The notes: a model not told the origin generated them from the letters alone. A stretch of DNA of 64,000 nucleotides from Antedon mediterranea (GCF_964355755.1 NC_092677.1:1059001-1123000), one strand, 5' to 3'; positions 36,201 to 49,275 are shown, numbered from the stretch's first letter. Numbers and translations: made by a program.

Positions 36201-36317
36201 TTAACGTTTAATGCTGGGCTGAACGCTTGAATATGTTGTCTCTGGTTCTGTGCGAATAATTTTATTCCCTTTACCAGAATGACGATGATCCACTTCAACA
36301 TAAGTCAGTTCTGCGTT
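36201..36317 (-). CDS. Gene G last exon: ITIM + ITSM tail
   Basis: Phase 0, acceptor GATGTAG, 38 residues then TAA. LTYVEV at 4-9 (ITIM) and TTYSSV at 27-32 (ITSM), homologous to gene D 15829-15716 at the same spacing. Confidence 0.85.
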   Translation of the reverse strand, partial: NAELTYVEVDHRHSGKGNKIIRTEPETTYSSVQPSIKR

Positions 36318-39300
36318 CTACATCAAAAAATAGTTCAAATATTATTACTTCAATTATAAATATGTTTAGGGTTGTCTATGTTTTGCCTATTTGGGTTGGT
36401 TAATTTGAGGTGGGACATTTTTATAAATGGCCTATTTATTATTTGTTTATTATAGGGTATCTTTTAGGGATAGCCTATTTAATGTTTGCGTAGGTATATA
36501 AATATGGTGGGCCAACAGTATAGACACATCGCAAGTAATTTGTGACAGTTGAAATGAATTGTGTTGCGTTATGTCTACGTGTTACTTCCTAGGGGGATCC
36601 AAGCAAGTCTATGTCTACGTGTTACTTCCTAGGGGGATCCAAGCAAGTCTATGTCTATGGGTGACTTCCTAGGGGGATCCAAGCAAGTCTATGTCTACGT
36701 GTTACTTCCTAGGGGGATCCAAGCAAGTCTATGTCTATGGGTGACTTCCTAGAGGGATCCAAGCAAGTCTATGTCTACGTGTTACTTCCTAGAGGGATCC
36801 AAGCAAGTCGATGTCTACGTGTTACTTCCTAGAGGGATCCAAGCAGGTCTATGTCTATGTGTTACTTCCTAGAGGGATCCAAGCAAGTGTATGTCTACGT
36901 GTGACTTCCTAGAGGGATCCAAGCAAGTCGATGTCTACGTGTTACTTCCTAGAGGGATCCAAGCAGGTCTATGTCTATGTGTTACTTCCTAGAGGGAACC
37001 AAGCAAGTCTATGTCTATGGGTGACTTCCTAGAGGGATCCAAGCAAGTCTATGTCTACGTGTTACTTCCTAGAGGGATCCAAGCAAGTCGATGTCTACGT
37101 GTTACTTCCTAGAGGGATCCAAGCAGGTCTATGTCTATGTGTTACTTCCTAGAGGGAACCAAGCAAGTCTATGTCTATGTGTTACTTCCTAGAGGGATCC
37201 AAGCAAGTCTATGTCTACGTGTTACTTCCTAGAGGGATCCAAGCAAGTCAATGTCTACGTGTTACTTCCTAGAGGGATCCAAGCAAGTCTATGTCTATGT
37301 GTTACTTCTTAGAGGGATCCAAGCAAGTCTATGTCTACGTGTGACTTCCTAGAGGGATCCAAGCAAGTCTATGTCTACGTGTTACTTCCTAGAGGGATCC
37401 AAGCAAGTCTATGTCTATGTGTTACTTCCTAGAAGGATCCAAGCAAGTCTATCGCCCGTATTCTTAAACCGGACTTTAGTCGTAGTTCGAGCTAAAACTA
37501 AAAAAATGACGTCATTTTAATTCATAAACCGAACTTCAACTAAATCACCGACTAAATCAGGCAAACCTCGACTAAATCGAGACGGATTTTGATCGATTTT
37601 TTTAGTCCTGGAGGGGGCAGACTAAATGGTCGACTAAATGGTTTTTAAACGATGTTTATAAAAAACGTAACAGTCATTGAGTTGTTATATTGGCCAGATA
37701 TTGAAGAATGAAATATCTATATTTATATTAGCTTAATTAAATATACATTGGTATAAATTATAATAATGAAAATCATCTTTATTTACAACTGTATACAAAT
37801 TACATTATTTTCTTCGCGCAAGTCCGACTTGAGCTACGTCACGCCATAGCGACAATGGGAGATGCGGCAATTCACCACGCGATGGAATGTTTAGTCGAGG
37901 TTGGCCTGATTTAGTCGGTGATTTAGTTGAAGTTCGGTTTATGAATTAAAATGTTTCATGGTCTAATCATCTTTAGAATGCATGATCATGCAAAATAAAA
38001 TTTTAAAAATACATGGGTTGAATGATGAACTAAGGGGATGAGATGAAAACCATTAATTGTATACAGAATACATAGTATGAAATCAACCTAAAAGGATTGT
38101 GAGAAGAAGGATTTGTGCTTCTTTTTAATAGTCTTAGAAACTCTCATTCTTTCTTTGTCATTCACTTCCTTCGTCAAATCACTTATTATTTCTTTCATTC
38201 ATCCATCCATCAATTGAGTACACACATTCCTTCATCAATCAATTCATTTCATTCTATTAAACAAAAGAAATGTACTTTTTGTCAATAAAGCCAAACATAA
38301 TGTTTTAATGTCCTTCATTGAGTTTCAAAGAAAATAAAATTCTTAAAAAAATATCAGACAAGGTTATTCAAATTAAATAATGTTTGTGATATGATATTAA
38401 TTTATCAAGACTTGGATAGAGTTGTTCTAAACTAAACATGACGAAATGTTTCTAATATAAGATTTGATTGCTCTGTGCAATAAGGAAGTATAATAAATAT
38501 ATTGTGTTTGTTTACTTCTAATATGAATAAAATGCTAATTTGATTTGAATTCATTGTTGGCTATCATCTTGACTGAGTGATAAAATACATATAAATCCAA
38601 TAATACTAATATTTTTTTAATCAATTAGAGAACAGTAAATGGTCTTATCTAAGTAATAAATATTAAGTTAAAGCTTAAATTTTTTTTAAAACAAAAACCG
38701 CAAATTTGGTGTTTTCTATGTTGCATTTAGCAAAACATTTATAAGTTTAAACATTTGGCGTCGTTACTTACGGCATCTGGTTTCTTTGTGTCATTTGTTT
38801 CTGCACGCTTTGGTTTTGCCGGCGCATTATTGGTTTTTTCTGGTTCCTTTGATTTAGCTGTCTTTTGTACTTGGGCATATGTGACATCATCATCATTAGT
38901 TAAACCTATTACTTCAGAGGGGCCTTCTTTGGTTACATTACAAGCGGGAGTCCTTTAAATTAGGCATTTAAATGTATCATTTTTAGCGATGCTATTTTTA
39001 AAAAGATATGCTATAAAACTTTTGTTTTACAAAATTATAATACAAAATAAAAAATAAATGTTATTATAAAGATATAAAGATATATAGTGATTTTTAAAAC
39101 TATTTGCAACATCTATGCTTTAGTGAAAAATATATATTTTAATTATTGAGAAGACTTCATAGCATTGACATTTTCTTTACTAAGGCTTATTTCTTTTTTA
39201 GTTAGTTTGAGTGAATAAGGTTGTCTTGGCTTAGTGAACAAATTAGGTACCAACAACAGTCAGCAATTATAACTATATATAAGTGAATGTTAATGTGTAT

Positions 39301-42300
39301 CAGTACATGCATGTATGGCCTCTATATATGAGGAAATAAATGTCCTAGGTCATGTGCCTAAGAAAGAAGAAGTATGTATTGTTATTATTATTACTACTAC
39401 AAATATAATAAAGTATTGCAATCGAAATGATAAGTGCAATTAATGCACATATTAAAGATGATATATTGCTTTATGCTCGCTAATGTTTACTTTTCTACTC
39501 TATGCTAATTTAAGCATGATGGGATTAACAATGATGATGAAGATGATAGTGATGTCAGTGATAATCATGCAAAGGCTGATGAACTAATTATGATAAATAT
39601 AACATGGTATGACAATTCATCATCAGCAGCATGGAACAAGTGACAGTCAAGAGAGGGATAAAATTGATGATGATGATAAGATGATGATGATGAGATGATG
39701 ATGAGATGATGATATGATAATGATGATGACGATAAAATCAATGTCTGCTATCACAGTACATTCTCTCTATTACTACAGTACCACCCACCATTTACCATCA
39801 TCAAAACCTTTACAATAAAGCAACTCTACAACCAACACCTACTACAGCATCCCAACACTCTACCCTACCATCACCACCACCACCACCACCACCAACACAT
39901 ACTTTACTATCAACCACCAATACCACCATCAGCACTTACTATATCATAACCAACTAAATACAGCTACCACAGTTCTAGCATTGTCAGTAAGAATGAGAGT
40001 GCATACAAGCAAATCCACAAGCAATTTTTTTTATAATTGCAGAATTAATAAATTATATTAATTAAGTACACAGTATAGAATATGAATACAATACATTTGC
40101 ATGATCAAAAGGTTAAGTAAGTTTTACAGGCCTGTAACCAGGAGGTTTACTTTATAAATACTTGGGGTATCTACATCCTGTGCCAAAGTCTACCCAGTTT
40201 TTATTTAATGATTATCATAATACAAATTGTTTTTATCTAAACTGACACAGTAATGTTACCTAATTCTTAGTGCTGTATCTCCACATGATCAGTATAATAG
40301 GAAAGGTAGGCAGGCAATAGTAATACAGCATCTCATGTGGTGCTTTTGTAGAGTTAGGTTATGGTCTATACTACTGTAGGCAATACATGTGATGATGTTT
40401 TATTACTAAATTTCCCTTTGATCGGGCGGTACTATGATACAATTATTTCTATAAATAATGTATCATAGTTTAATTACAGTACAAAACAGAGACAGTTGAA
40501 TAGAAAGTTGATTCATAGCAATTAACATGAACTAAGGAGTTATATTATATTGCTGGATTCTTGATAAGAGCTTAGTTCAGAAAACATCTTCCCATTTTAA
40601 AGTACATTCTATACACCCTGGGTTACCACGGGCAGTTGGGTTGAAACCCTACGATCAATCCTGCTTACAAGCCTGATTTAACTGAAGCAATATACGTTAG
40701 TAATCTATTCTATAATCTAATCTAAGAAAACCAGCAAAGAAATTATAATAATATTCACATGAATTAGTTCATATAATAATTATATATCAATGTAATTTAA
40801 TTTTAAAGAACAAAATAAATTTAATAACATAATAATTTAAAACCGAGCTTCAAAACCCACTATACATTTATATTATTATTTGCACATACTCTTTCGAAAC
40901 TATTTCAATCATTAATTTGTTTGTTTAATTAAAAAAAAAGATCTTTTAAAAAAAATCTTAAAAAAGGTAAATTTTGCAAATCTCTATGGCTTTCAAATTA
41001 TTTATAAAAGTTTTTGACAATACAAATGTTTCTTACACATCTCTTGTTGTATTTAATCTTTAAAAGCTAACGATTACTGTATAAAAATAAATTTCATATT
41101 TAAAAAAATCATCAGTTGTTATCCAGAAGATTTAAATATAACACAAATAAAAATGAAAATAGAAATGGATAGTATAATACTCACTTGAAACAAGCTATTC
41201 CCTTTTCTGTACATAATGAAAAAAAAAACACATTAGAATAGATAAAATATAATCCTATGGTATAACACAACCTAACATGAAAACCACAATATTCCCTGCA
41301 ACAAACTTTTAAACAATTGTTTTATATTATGAAATTGTTGCTGTCCTTTGTTTTATTTTTGTTTTTATACTATTTTTAGCAATAATAAGAAATAATTATA
41401 AATAAGTATAATTACAAAAGTTTCAACTTTGTATACCTATATTGTAACAAAAATGTAAAACTATTATATATTAGGTAAAATATCTTGGACGCCATAAAAT
41501 AAAATAGATCACTAGCTGGCAAAAAAAAAATGCTAGATGCTCTAATCTAATATTGTTTGATTTTAAGATAATTCAGGGCTACAGTATCTGTATTGGAGTT
41601 TTAACAATGATCTAAACTACCATATGCATTTGTATACTGTAGGTTCTTAAACATGCACAACAATTCTATTAACTTTATTTAATTAAATAGAAATACAGTT
41701 CTCCATCCAAATCTAGAATAATCTATGATTTATTTTATTAAATTAAGTTAGTAATGTTGTAAGATACTATTTCTGTCATATAAAAGTTTTATTTTGGAGA
41801 TTTTATATTCATTAATTCAAGTATTGTAGTGATCTACTAGTATCTACTTACGATAACAAACAAAAATTCCGATAAAAACCAACACCACTGATACTGCAGA
41901 CACAACCCCACCTATAAAAAGGTATCATTGCATAAAAAATACAATATATTTTCTAAAATAAGTCACTCAGCAATGATGTTGAAAATTTTTTTTTAAAGTA
42001 ACAGCTTTCTAAATCAATATCAAAGAAAATATATAACAATGTCAATAATGGATAAAAGTACTACAGCTTGACTTAGCTGGCCCTCTCACCTTTCTCCTAA
42101 CGTCCAAACAATTTGATAATTATTAAAACTTTTGCAGCACTGGATAATCTTCTAACATAGCACCTCGGTTAAGTTTACTTACCAATACCGAAGTTTTTGT
42201 TAATTATTATTTTTCCACACATAAACAAAATTAAAAAGATAATTATATCTATCAAAAATTAGTAATAACAAATGTGAAAGGAGATCAAAATAAATAAGTA

Positions 42301-45300
42301 AAGATTAGCCTTGACCACTTGAGCAATTGTGGACATGACAAGTAAAGTAAATTTAAAGAAGAAACCAAACAATATGAATAGTAGCGGGTCAATTTTAAAG
42401 TTCATAGTAATTGTGGCTAAGATTTAACTGCTTCTGGATTTGTCAAAGGATCTCATACAATTTCAACTAAGAAAATTTAAAATAAATAATAATAAATAAT
42501 TCATTAATAAATTCATAGGTGTGATTTACTTGGTTTTAAAAATATTTTGGGCAAATGAGTAAAAGACATTCATGGTTTTGGATCATAAGCATTTTTAAAT
42601 ATCTTTCAATTGAAATATTTATGTTTTGGAGTTTTCCTAAAAAGACTCACCTATTAGACCACCATTTACACTTTCAGGAGGATCAGTAGGAACAAAAGCT
42701 GTAAGTAATACAAAAAAATATTTTAAATAATAAACAAACTTAGCAGCAATTATAAACATGAAAATTAAATTCTACAGTACATTAAAACCAGGTAACAAAC
42801 TGTTTAAGTTTGACATTACTGTACAGTACGTACATTCACAAGTTTGTTTACACATTATACTTATTTCCAAGATGGACTGAGCAAAATGAGGCCAATTGCT
42901 ATTTTTTTGCAACCTAGAAGGGTTTTAAACTTTTAAAAATTTTGCAGCTAATATTAAACATTACAAGCATACAATATAAAAAATATAATGTGTTTGAAGC
43001 ATTTATATATGTATTATAGTGTTACATAATATAGAATATGTTTATTAGGTAAAAATAAACAGTATATTATAATTATTGAATATAGAATTGTATGACTTTA
43101 TTTTTCAAACCTTTTTATTTAGTACATTACTTTCAAGTTTTGTCATTGAATGACAAAAGCTATAATAAAAATGGTGATAGTAGCATTGTTTGTTGTTAGC
43201 ATAGCTTCTGTATCTATGTACAATGTATTACAGTATTATTTATAATAGTGACTTATGTTTTTTATTTGAAATTGTTGTTAATGTTAATAACTATGGAAAA
43301 AAAGTTAGTTTAGCAGTTGATTAAGAATTATTTGATTGAATTTTCTTGAGTAAGTACTCAAATTAACCGATTAGATGACTTATAATTTTCATAATTTTGT
43401 GAATATGAACTTTTAAGATAATCCCTAGACTGCAATCAATCCCTAGACTGCAATGATTATCAACATTTTAAAATGGAATTCCCCTTTTCTAAAAACTATA
43501 CAGGAAGGAATGTGCTGTGTTAACACTAGCCTGAACCAATATGATAGGTAATTTAATAATTAATATAATAATTTCTACAAATCAACATAACAAATGTATA
43601 AAACAATAAATTGATCACACAATTTCCAAAACATATGAATAAACTACAAAATAAATTCTACAAAGAAGACAAAGTGGCAACATTTTAAAATACAGTATGT
43701 TTAATTAGAGATTATTAATTATTATTTATTGTTAAGCCAGCTAACAATAGCTGTGTATGGTAACTGACTGATTGGCATCCTCTGTAGTCTTTAATATACA
43801 GTATATATATCTATATAAATAAATGGTAACATGTATAATGATGACAACAATTGAATGTCAAAATATAAAATGGTAATCATAACTTAATTCAATTTTACTG
43901 TACTGTGTAAGCACAGTATACAGTCAACTATCACAAAACCACGGATATCCTTAGGATTTCCCAAAACATCTAGAAATGTTGGAATCATAAGAAAATTCTG
44001 GTTTTGGAAGATTTTCCAGTTTCAGAGTCCCTTTTGAGAGACAAGTTGACTGTATAATTTTATGACAAGATAGGAAGTGAGCCCTAATTTTTACACCATA
44101 GAAATCATATTGAAATTTACTAACACCAGTATTTTGAATAAAAAGCAAGCAGCAAAATGTTATGAATAAAATGAAATATTATAGTTTACAAAACACTGTC
44201 ACTGAAGTTGTGACTAAAATTCTGCTGTGTGACGTAATTTTATTTTTTTGTCTGAGTCTGAAAACTACCACAAATGTTTACAAAATAATATAATAAAGTG
44301 GATAATTGATTACAGTACATCTAATTTAGTGAAAACTACATCAAGATTGAAAGTGAATTTGAGCAAATAAACAACCATCATGTTTAAGAAATGTCGTTTG
44401 AAATGAAAATTTACAATACAGAACACCGAATACTAATACTATATAGCATAAAATGTTTGATTTGCAAAGCCATATATTAGAATAGCTCTCTTAATAATGA
44501 AATAAAAAATTATATGGATGTTGCATTATGAAATATTTAATGCAAATATACAAACTGTCTTCAAAAATATGGCACTGCCCCTGCTAATTAAACTAAAACA
44601 TACCCAAAATGGTAGACAATGTCATCGCAGATATACTCTCGGTTAGTGTTATATCCTCTGTGATTATAATATAATATTAAATAGTAATTTATTTAATCCA
44701 ATATTTAAAGGCACAAATAATTCTATAAAAAGATTGTTATAATTATTAAGATACAGTATGGGAAGATTCAGACACCTTCAGACAGATAAAAATAAATACA
44801 TTCATTTTTTTACATTAAAGATGTATTGTCCCTTGAAACACAAAAAATGAAAAAAAAAATATTCTAAATTTAAATTAGCCATATCAAAGTAATATTAAAT
44901 TTATTCACTTTAAGTCGAAAATTCGAGCCAAAAACAACAAGTTTACGTAATTAACAGGTAAATTAATTAGATTACATTTCGTCTGGGAAATCGTCGCAAG
45001 CGAAAGTAAACAAAGATTTCAAACCATGAGTATGCATTATGCATGATGCTAATTAGGATTGTTTACAACTCGTCACGGTTGAGAAGGTGTTTTCACACAG
45101 ATCGCGAAGAAGTTTTATGATCATGCATACAGAGTAGCCAAACAAGCGCGTTGCATTATGAGATATGTTTTGATTGAAAACTTTGACTGGAAGTCAAAGT
45201 TATTTTTTGAACAAAAAAACATCTGTATTTCGGTTAAATTGTTTTTTTTCCCGACTAATTTTTGGTGAAAGTTAAAAACTATTATGATACTTCAAAATGA

Positions 45301-48300
45301 CCACATTTTATTCAAAATAAAAAAAAAAAATTTTTTTTTAATTAGTCAAAGGGACAATACATCTTTAATAGATAATATCTGGTTTATGGTTTGCTTATAT
45401 TAAAATGCAGTTTTGGAATGAACACTATGAAATTAGCACAGCTTCTTCTAAAGAAAGTGTACAACAATCTATACAAGATAAGTGCTATATTAAGATTAAA
45501 AATAGAAATTCAGACAGTGTAAGGACCATTGTACAAACTCCTACCATAAATGACTCAACATTAATCAAAATAGTACTAGGATTAGGATACAATAGAATCT
45601 ATTGAAACAAAATTTAAAGCTTTATATTATGGTTATAGTGGAAGGACATAATAGTAATTATATTCATCACTTAAGTTATTTGAAGCATATTTGGATGGAA
45701 GTTAACGGACTTGATTAATAATACTGTACTGCTAGATAGTTCTTAATTTTGCTATAAAAACAAACCAATACTTTAAGCTAAACAGTTGTGCATGCACCAA
45801 TATTTAATTAGCTTTTAAACACATTGCAGTAGTTTAAAGCACTATTAATACTTATAAGAAATATTTACAGTACCATTTTGCATAGGTACAGTATATCGTT
45901 TATCATTCAAATCACACTACAGTCAAAAAAATATATACTATACAATGTGTTTAACTTGAGACAACAATTGTTTTTGAACACCAGTAACTAATGCCTGAAA
46001 TAAAACTGGAGGTCCCAAATTATACAAAAACACTAACTTTTTATTTTGTAGAACCAGACAATGTTATACTTTAAAACATTTATTGCTTTGAATAATACTG
46101 TACAACCAAATGGTATGTATACAATCTAGTATAATAATTAATAGGAAAGTTGTAGTGACTATTAGTAAACTTAATAATTAGTTTTCAATAATTCTAAATT
46201 CCATTTATTGGACAAGCTTCCCAAATGTATACTAATAAGAGTAAGAACTTGTACTGGAAGTGTGTAATGATAGCATATAAAATAAAGCATATTATTAAAA
46301 TACAGGAGCAGGTCCAGGGGTAGGAGCTACTATAGGCACCAATGTGTGATCCAACAGTTTTCAGAACACAAATAATTCAACAATACAGTACAATCATCAA
46401 CATAAACATGATTATGAAACTGTTATGCCTCTCCTTTGTAGGCACCTCGGTCATACTGTCACAAAGTCCAAATCTGCTCCTGTATTCAACTATGTGTGCT
46501 ACTAACTACATGTATTTATACATGAAATCTATTACACATACTACTTACGTGGTGGTTCTGTTGTTTTAGGAGTAGTAGTCAACACTGAAAATCAAATTTT
46601 ATTTGATATAACTAAAACTAACATCTACAGTGGTGGATCCATAATTCACTATTCAAATTTGGCAGTGACATGTTTAAAGAACAATTTGTCTACTGATTGC
46701 AAAACTCTTAACTGGGTTCCATGACCTTTACATCATCATCATTTATATACATTTTCATATCCAAATCAAGAAAGTGCTTTTGTTTGCCATGAAGAAATCT
46801 TTCATCAAAATAAAGAAAGTTGTTTTTTTTTAAATTTTATACAAATTTGTTCTGAGAAAAGAATACAAGAATTACTGTCGGCCTAAAATAATTTTTTAAA
46901 CTTTATTTACTAAAACAATTTTGTTTCTCTCTCTAATTGTAATTTCATAATTATTCACCAAAAAAATACATGAAGAATAAATCTGTTCAGTGAAGCTTAA
47001 CAATGAATCAGGACATTGAGCAATAAGAAATTCAAATTACAAAACTAATACTGTAATTAGCATTTATTTTTACACAAAAAATAAAATGCAATGATACTGT
47101 ATAGTGTCAAATCACAATATGATTTCAATGGTTTCAAAATAATACTTGTACCAATGTACAGTATAGTTTAACCTGGTATACTGTATACAATACATAAATA
47201 GACAATGAATAAAAACACACCAAAACAACAAAAGCTTTGATTAGTGATGAAATACTTTCTGTATGATTTCAAATGAATAATTTGAAATGTTATTTAATAT
47301 TAGTAATTTGTACTTACGTTCCAATGTGAGTTTAGCAGTATTACTAAGTTTTCCGTTTGTTCCACTGTAAGCAGCATTCTCTGCTCTACACTGATACATT
47401 CCTTCATCTTCTTCAACAATGTTATTAATCGTTAATGTTGCATCAGAAGACGGATACTTGTCTGTATTAGAAACACCAAGTGGATTGCCATCTTTGATCC
47501 ATGTTGTGACAGTAATTGGTGTTGGTAAACCTTCAAGTTTAGTACATGTAAATGTCGCTGTTTTATTTAATGTGGCATAGAATTCTACTGGTTGCAAATC
47601 TGGTACTTCAAGATCTGAAATGGCAAAAATTATACTGTACAGTTCTTGGATAATCATTTGTTTAGAATTACACAATTGACATTTCTACCAATTAGTTTAC
47701 TACTACTAATACAGTAATTGTTAATGTTTAGTACTCTTTGACAATATAACACATACATAGGATATTGAATATTCATTTGGTTCTGATGTAAATAACATCC
47801 CTGCATTATAATTTAATAATTTAAATATCATACATTGTTTTAAAGATTAAATTTGTAAATTATATACCGTACATTATACTCTAAAAAGCAAACACATCAA
47901 TTGGGAAGTAAATTACCATCATACCACTGAAATAGATGATGATACTTTTTTATTTTTATCCAAATTATTGGTTTCATTTTTTTTTCTGATTGTGAAACTT
48001 ATGATTCAAAGATGAAATTAAAATTACTGTACTAACTGACATGTATTGTACAGTACCTGAAATAAACATATTTAAATAAATTTAAAAAAATCCTTTTTAC
48101 TATTAAAAATACTCACAATAGACTGTGAGATTAGCAAAGTTTTCAGCACTATTTCCACCAACGGTGCTAACGCTACAACGATAGTTGTCTGCGTCACCTC
48201 TCACAACATCAGTTATTATAAGATTATCATTGGACAAACTGTATCGATCATTGTTTGGTTGTCCTGTAGTGACAAGAGCACTTCCTACTGCTTGTCCACT

Positions 48301-48870
48301 GTCGTCAGCTTTTGCCCAAGCCAGTTGTAGCAATGAATCATTTGGTTCAAGTGTATAAGTACACGTCATTGTTGCAGCTTCATCAACTTTTGCTGTACCA
48401 GCATCCACTGTCACTTGTGTTTGTGCACATGTATCTGAAACTAAATTAAGAAATTAAATTAATAATTACAACTTATTTTATTAGTTTATTGAAAATAATG
48501 TTCCTTTTAATACTAAAGCTTGGTTCCCACAAAGCAAAGTAATGTAAAGTAGGCAAGTGAGTTGACCAATCACAAGTGACAGTTCGGATGACGCTTTTCG
48601 TCATGATTGGTTAAATTACTAATGGTGGGCATATATCGTTGTTGCGTTGTGTACAAGAGGACCAAAAACTTCAGTAGTAAACAAACTAACATAATATTTA
48701 ATATGATAAAAGAGGGATTTGAGATAAAGAAATTCAAAGAATTCAAAATTTGCAACAGCACTGGTCTCTTTTGTTTTCAATTTTAACAATGTATTGAATG
48801 ATTTAATGTACTTACCAAACATCAAAAGCAACATGATTAAACACTGATGATACATTACATTTATAGTCAT
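36201..48870 (-). CDS. Gene G: inhibitory-type Ig receptor with two ITIMs and an ITSM
   Basis: Exons in gene order: 48870-48816 signal peptide, 48434-48117 V(b), 47614-47318 Ig, 46584-46549 Thr/Pro stalk, 44657-44604 possible stalk, 42698-42651 stalk, 41911-41852 helix, 41206-41185 linker, 38952-38772 proximal tail, 36317-36201 distal tail. Phases match gene D exon by exon. The tail has VTYAQV, LTYVEV and TTYSSV. G begins about 2 kb from, and opposite to, gene F, whose V domain is almost identical. Predicted inhibitory member of a receptor pair; the ligand is unknown. Confidence 0.85.
36571..37451. repeat. 40-bp tandem array, about 22 copies
   Basis: Unit: AAGTCTATGTCTACGTGTTA / CTTCCTAGAGGGATCCAAGC, with GGGAACC variants. 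It resembles the right end of the AAGCTTGG MITE (GCGTCTACGT ... CTAGTGGGAACCAAGC), so it may have grown from a MITE terminus. Lies in the last intron of G. Confidence 0.92.
37513..37953. mobile_element. MITE with about 65-bp terminal inverted repeats
   Basis: The left end CATTTTAATTCATAAACCGA and the right end TCGGTTTATGAATTAAAATG are exact complements; pairing continues through TTCAACTAAATCACCGACTA. No coding capacity. It sits right after the 40-bp array; the 60 bases before it hold a weaker version of the same end (TTCTTAAACCGGAC). Confidence 0.82.
38772..38952 (-). CDS. Gene G exon: membrane-proximal tail with ITIM
   Basis: 60 codons, phase 2-0. After EVIGLTNDDD comes VTYAQV, a perfect ITIM of the type found in KIR and LILRB tails, followed by a Lys/Pro/Glu-rich linker. 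The homologous exon of D has lost this motif. Confidence 0.83.
39530..39945. repeat. GAT and CCA microsatellites
   Basis: A (GAT)n-rich block around 39530-39740 and a CACCACCACC run at about 39866-39892, inside an intron of G. Confidence 0.75.
41185..41206 (-). CDS. Gene G exon: small linker
   Basis: 22 bases, phase 1-2, acceptor ATGTACAG, donor GTGAGT. Counterpart of D 16287-16260, six bases shorter, so the frame is unchanged. Confidence 0.62.
41852..41911 (-). CDS. Gene G exon: transmembrane helix
   Basis: 20 codons, phase 1-1: VVSAVSVVLVFIGIFVCY, a plain hydrophobic helix with no charge, ending at an Arg codon split by the intron. Confidence 0.78.
42651..42698 (-). CDS. Gene G exon: stalk
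   Basis: 16 codons, phase 1-1: Pro/Asp-rich (VPTDPPESVNGGLI). Same size and position as D 17924-17877. Confidence 0.72.
44604..44657 (-). CDS. Possible Thr/Ser stalk exon of gene G
   Basis: 18 codons, phase 1-1, between ATCACAG and GTATGT. Thr/Ser-rich (ITLTESISAMTLST), as expected of a stalk. No paralog seen, so it could be chance. Confidence 0.4.
44815..45368. mobile_element. MITE with TTAAAGATGTATTGTCCCTT ends
   Basis: Left end TTAAAGATGTATTGTCCCTT at 44815; right end AAGGGACAATACATCTTTAA finishing at 45368. Flanked by TA-rich sequence. One end of the same family is seen at 3790 in gene A. In an intron of G. Confidence 0.82.
46549..46584 (-). CDS. Gene G exon: Thr/Pro stalk
   Basis: 12 codons, phase 1-1, acceptor ATTTTCAG, donor GTAAGT. 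LTTTPKTTEPP is a probable O-glycosylated stalk. A further Pro-rich stretch (APTPGPAP) on the same strand near 46315-46345 may be another stalk exon, but I could not fit splice phases. Confidence 0.6.
47318..47614 (-). CDS. Gene G exon: Ig (I-type) domain
   Basis: 99 codons, phase 1-1. TATFTCTKLEGLPTPITVTT then W, and DEGMYQCRAENAAYSG. One extra Thr codon before the Trp relative to F. Visibly more diverged from the F copy than the V exon is. Confidence 0.87.
48117..48434 (-). CDS. Gene G exon: V(b)-type Ig domain
   Basis: 106 codons, phase 1-1. Core: ATMTCTYTL, LLQLAWAKADD and DADNYRCSVS. Differs from the F exon 55721-56038 at only about three residues (QTQ/QAT near the start, QAV/QVV in the middle). 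Confidence 0.9.
48516..48665. mobile_element. AAGCTTGG-family MITE in intron 1 of G
   Basis: AAGCTTGGTTCCCACA ... AGTTGACCAATCAC and ... GTTGCGTTGT at the far side match the intron 1 elements of C and E. The right end has decayed. Confidence 0.68.
48816..48870 (-). CDS. Gene G exon 1: signal peptide
   Basis: ATG, then a hydrophobic run CLIMLLLMFG, donor GTAAGT, phase 1. A second in-frame ATG five codons on could also start. TTTCAACAG upstream looks like a 5'-UTR acceptor. Confidence 0.75.
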
Positions 48871-49044
48871 ATTGCAGTAATTCTTCTGTTGAAATATCCT
48901 GGAATAAAAAATGTTAAATACAGTTCTATACTGTATTATATAAACAGAAATATTCAAGTTGTAGCTGTATACAGTTATACAGCAGAAGTGAGCACCTGGC
49001 AGGAGAAAGGGGCTGCCTATCTATGTTTTTATGGCCCTGAACGG

Positions 49045-49275
49045 AGGGACTAGCTAGGCCTAGCTAGGCTAGGCCTACTATTTAGGGCCTAAATTGAAAA
49101 AAAAATTAGTTTTGACCCCTTAGAATTGTAGGCCTAACTACCTACCGGTACTAGAGGCCGAGGCCTAGTAGCTAGCCTAGGCGGATGCTAGGCCTAGCCT
49201 AGGCTAGACGGGAATCACTTTTGTTGTACTTAGCTAGGCTAGTAGGCTAGGCTAGGCCTAGGCCTACATAAAAAT
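49045..49275. repeat. Cluster of TAGGCCTA / CTAGGC palindromes
   Basis: More than a dozen overlapping copies of GCCTAGCTAGGC-like words in about 230 bases, next to gene G's 5' end; isolated copies are scattered over the whole window. Confidence 0.75.

Noticed and set aside
36571-37451. Regular 40-bp repeats resembling a CRISPR array
   Set aside because: Head-to-tail identical units with no variable spacers, in an animal intron.
38755-38958. Plus-strand frame of 67 codons
   Set aside because: Mirror of the G tail exon on the minus strand, which has splice sites, correct phase and an ITIM.
45405-45605. 66-codon frame and similar short frames in AT-rich introns
   Set aside because: Short, low-complexity, no family similarity or splice context.
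46315-46345. Pro-rich stalk exon of G (APTPGPAP) on the minus strand
   Set aside because: No donor/acceptor pair kept the 1-1 phase; left as a remark only.
49045-49275. TTAGGC-like words as telomeric repeat
   Set aside because: The words are palindromic, irregular and not in tandem phase; the canonical TTAGGG repeat is absent.
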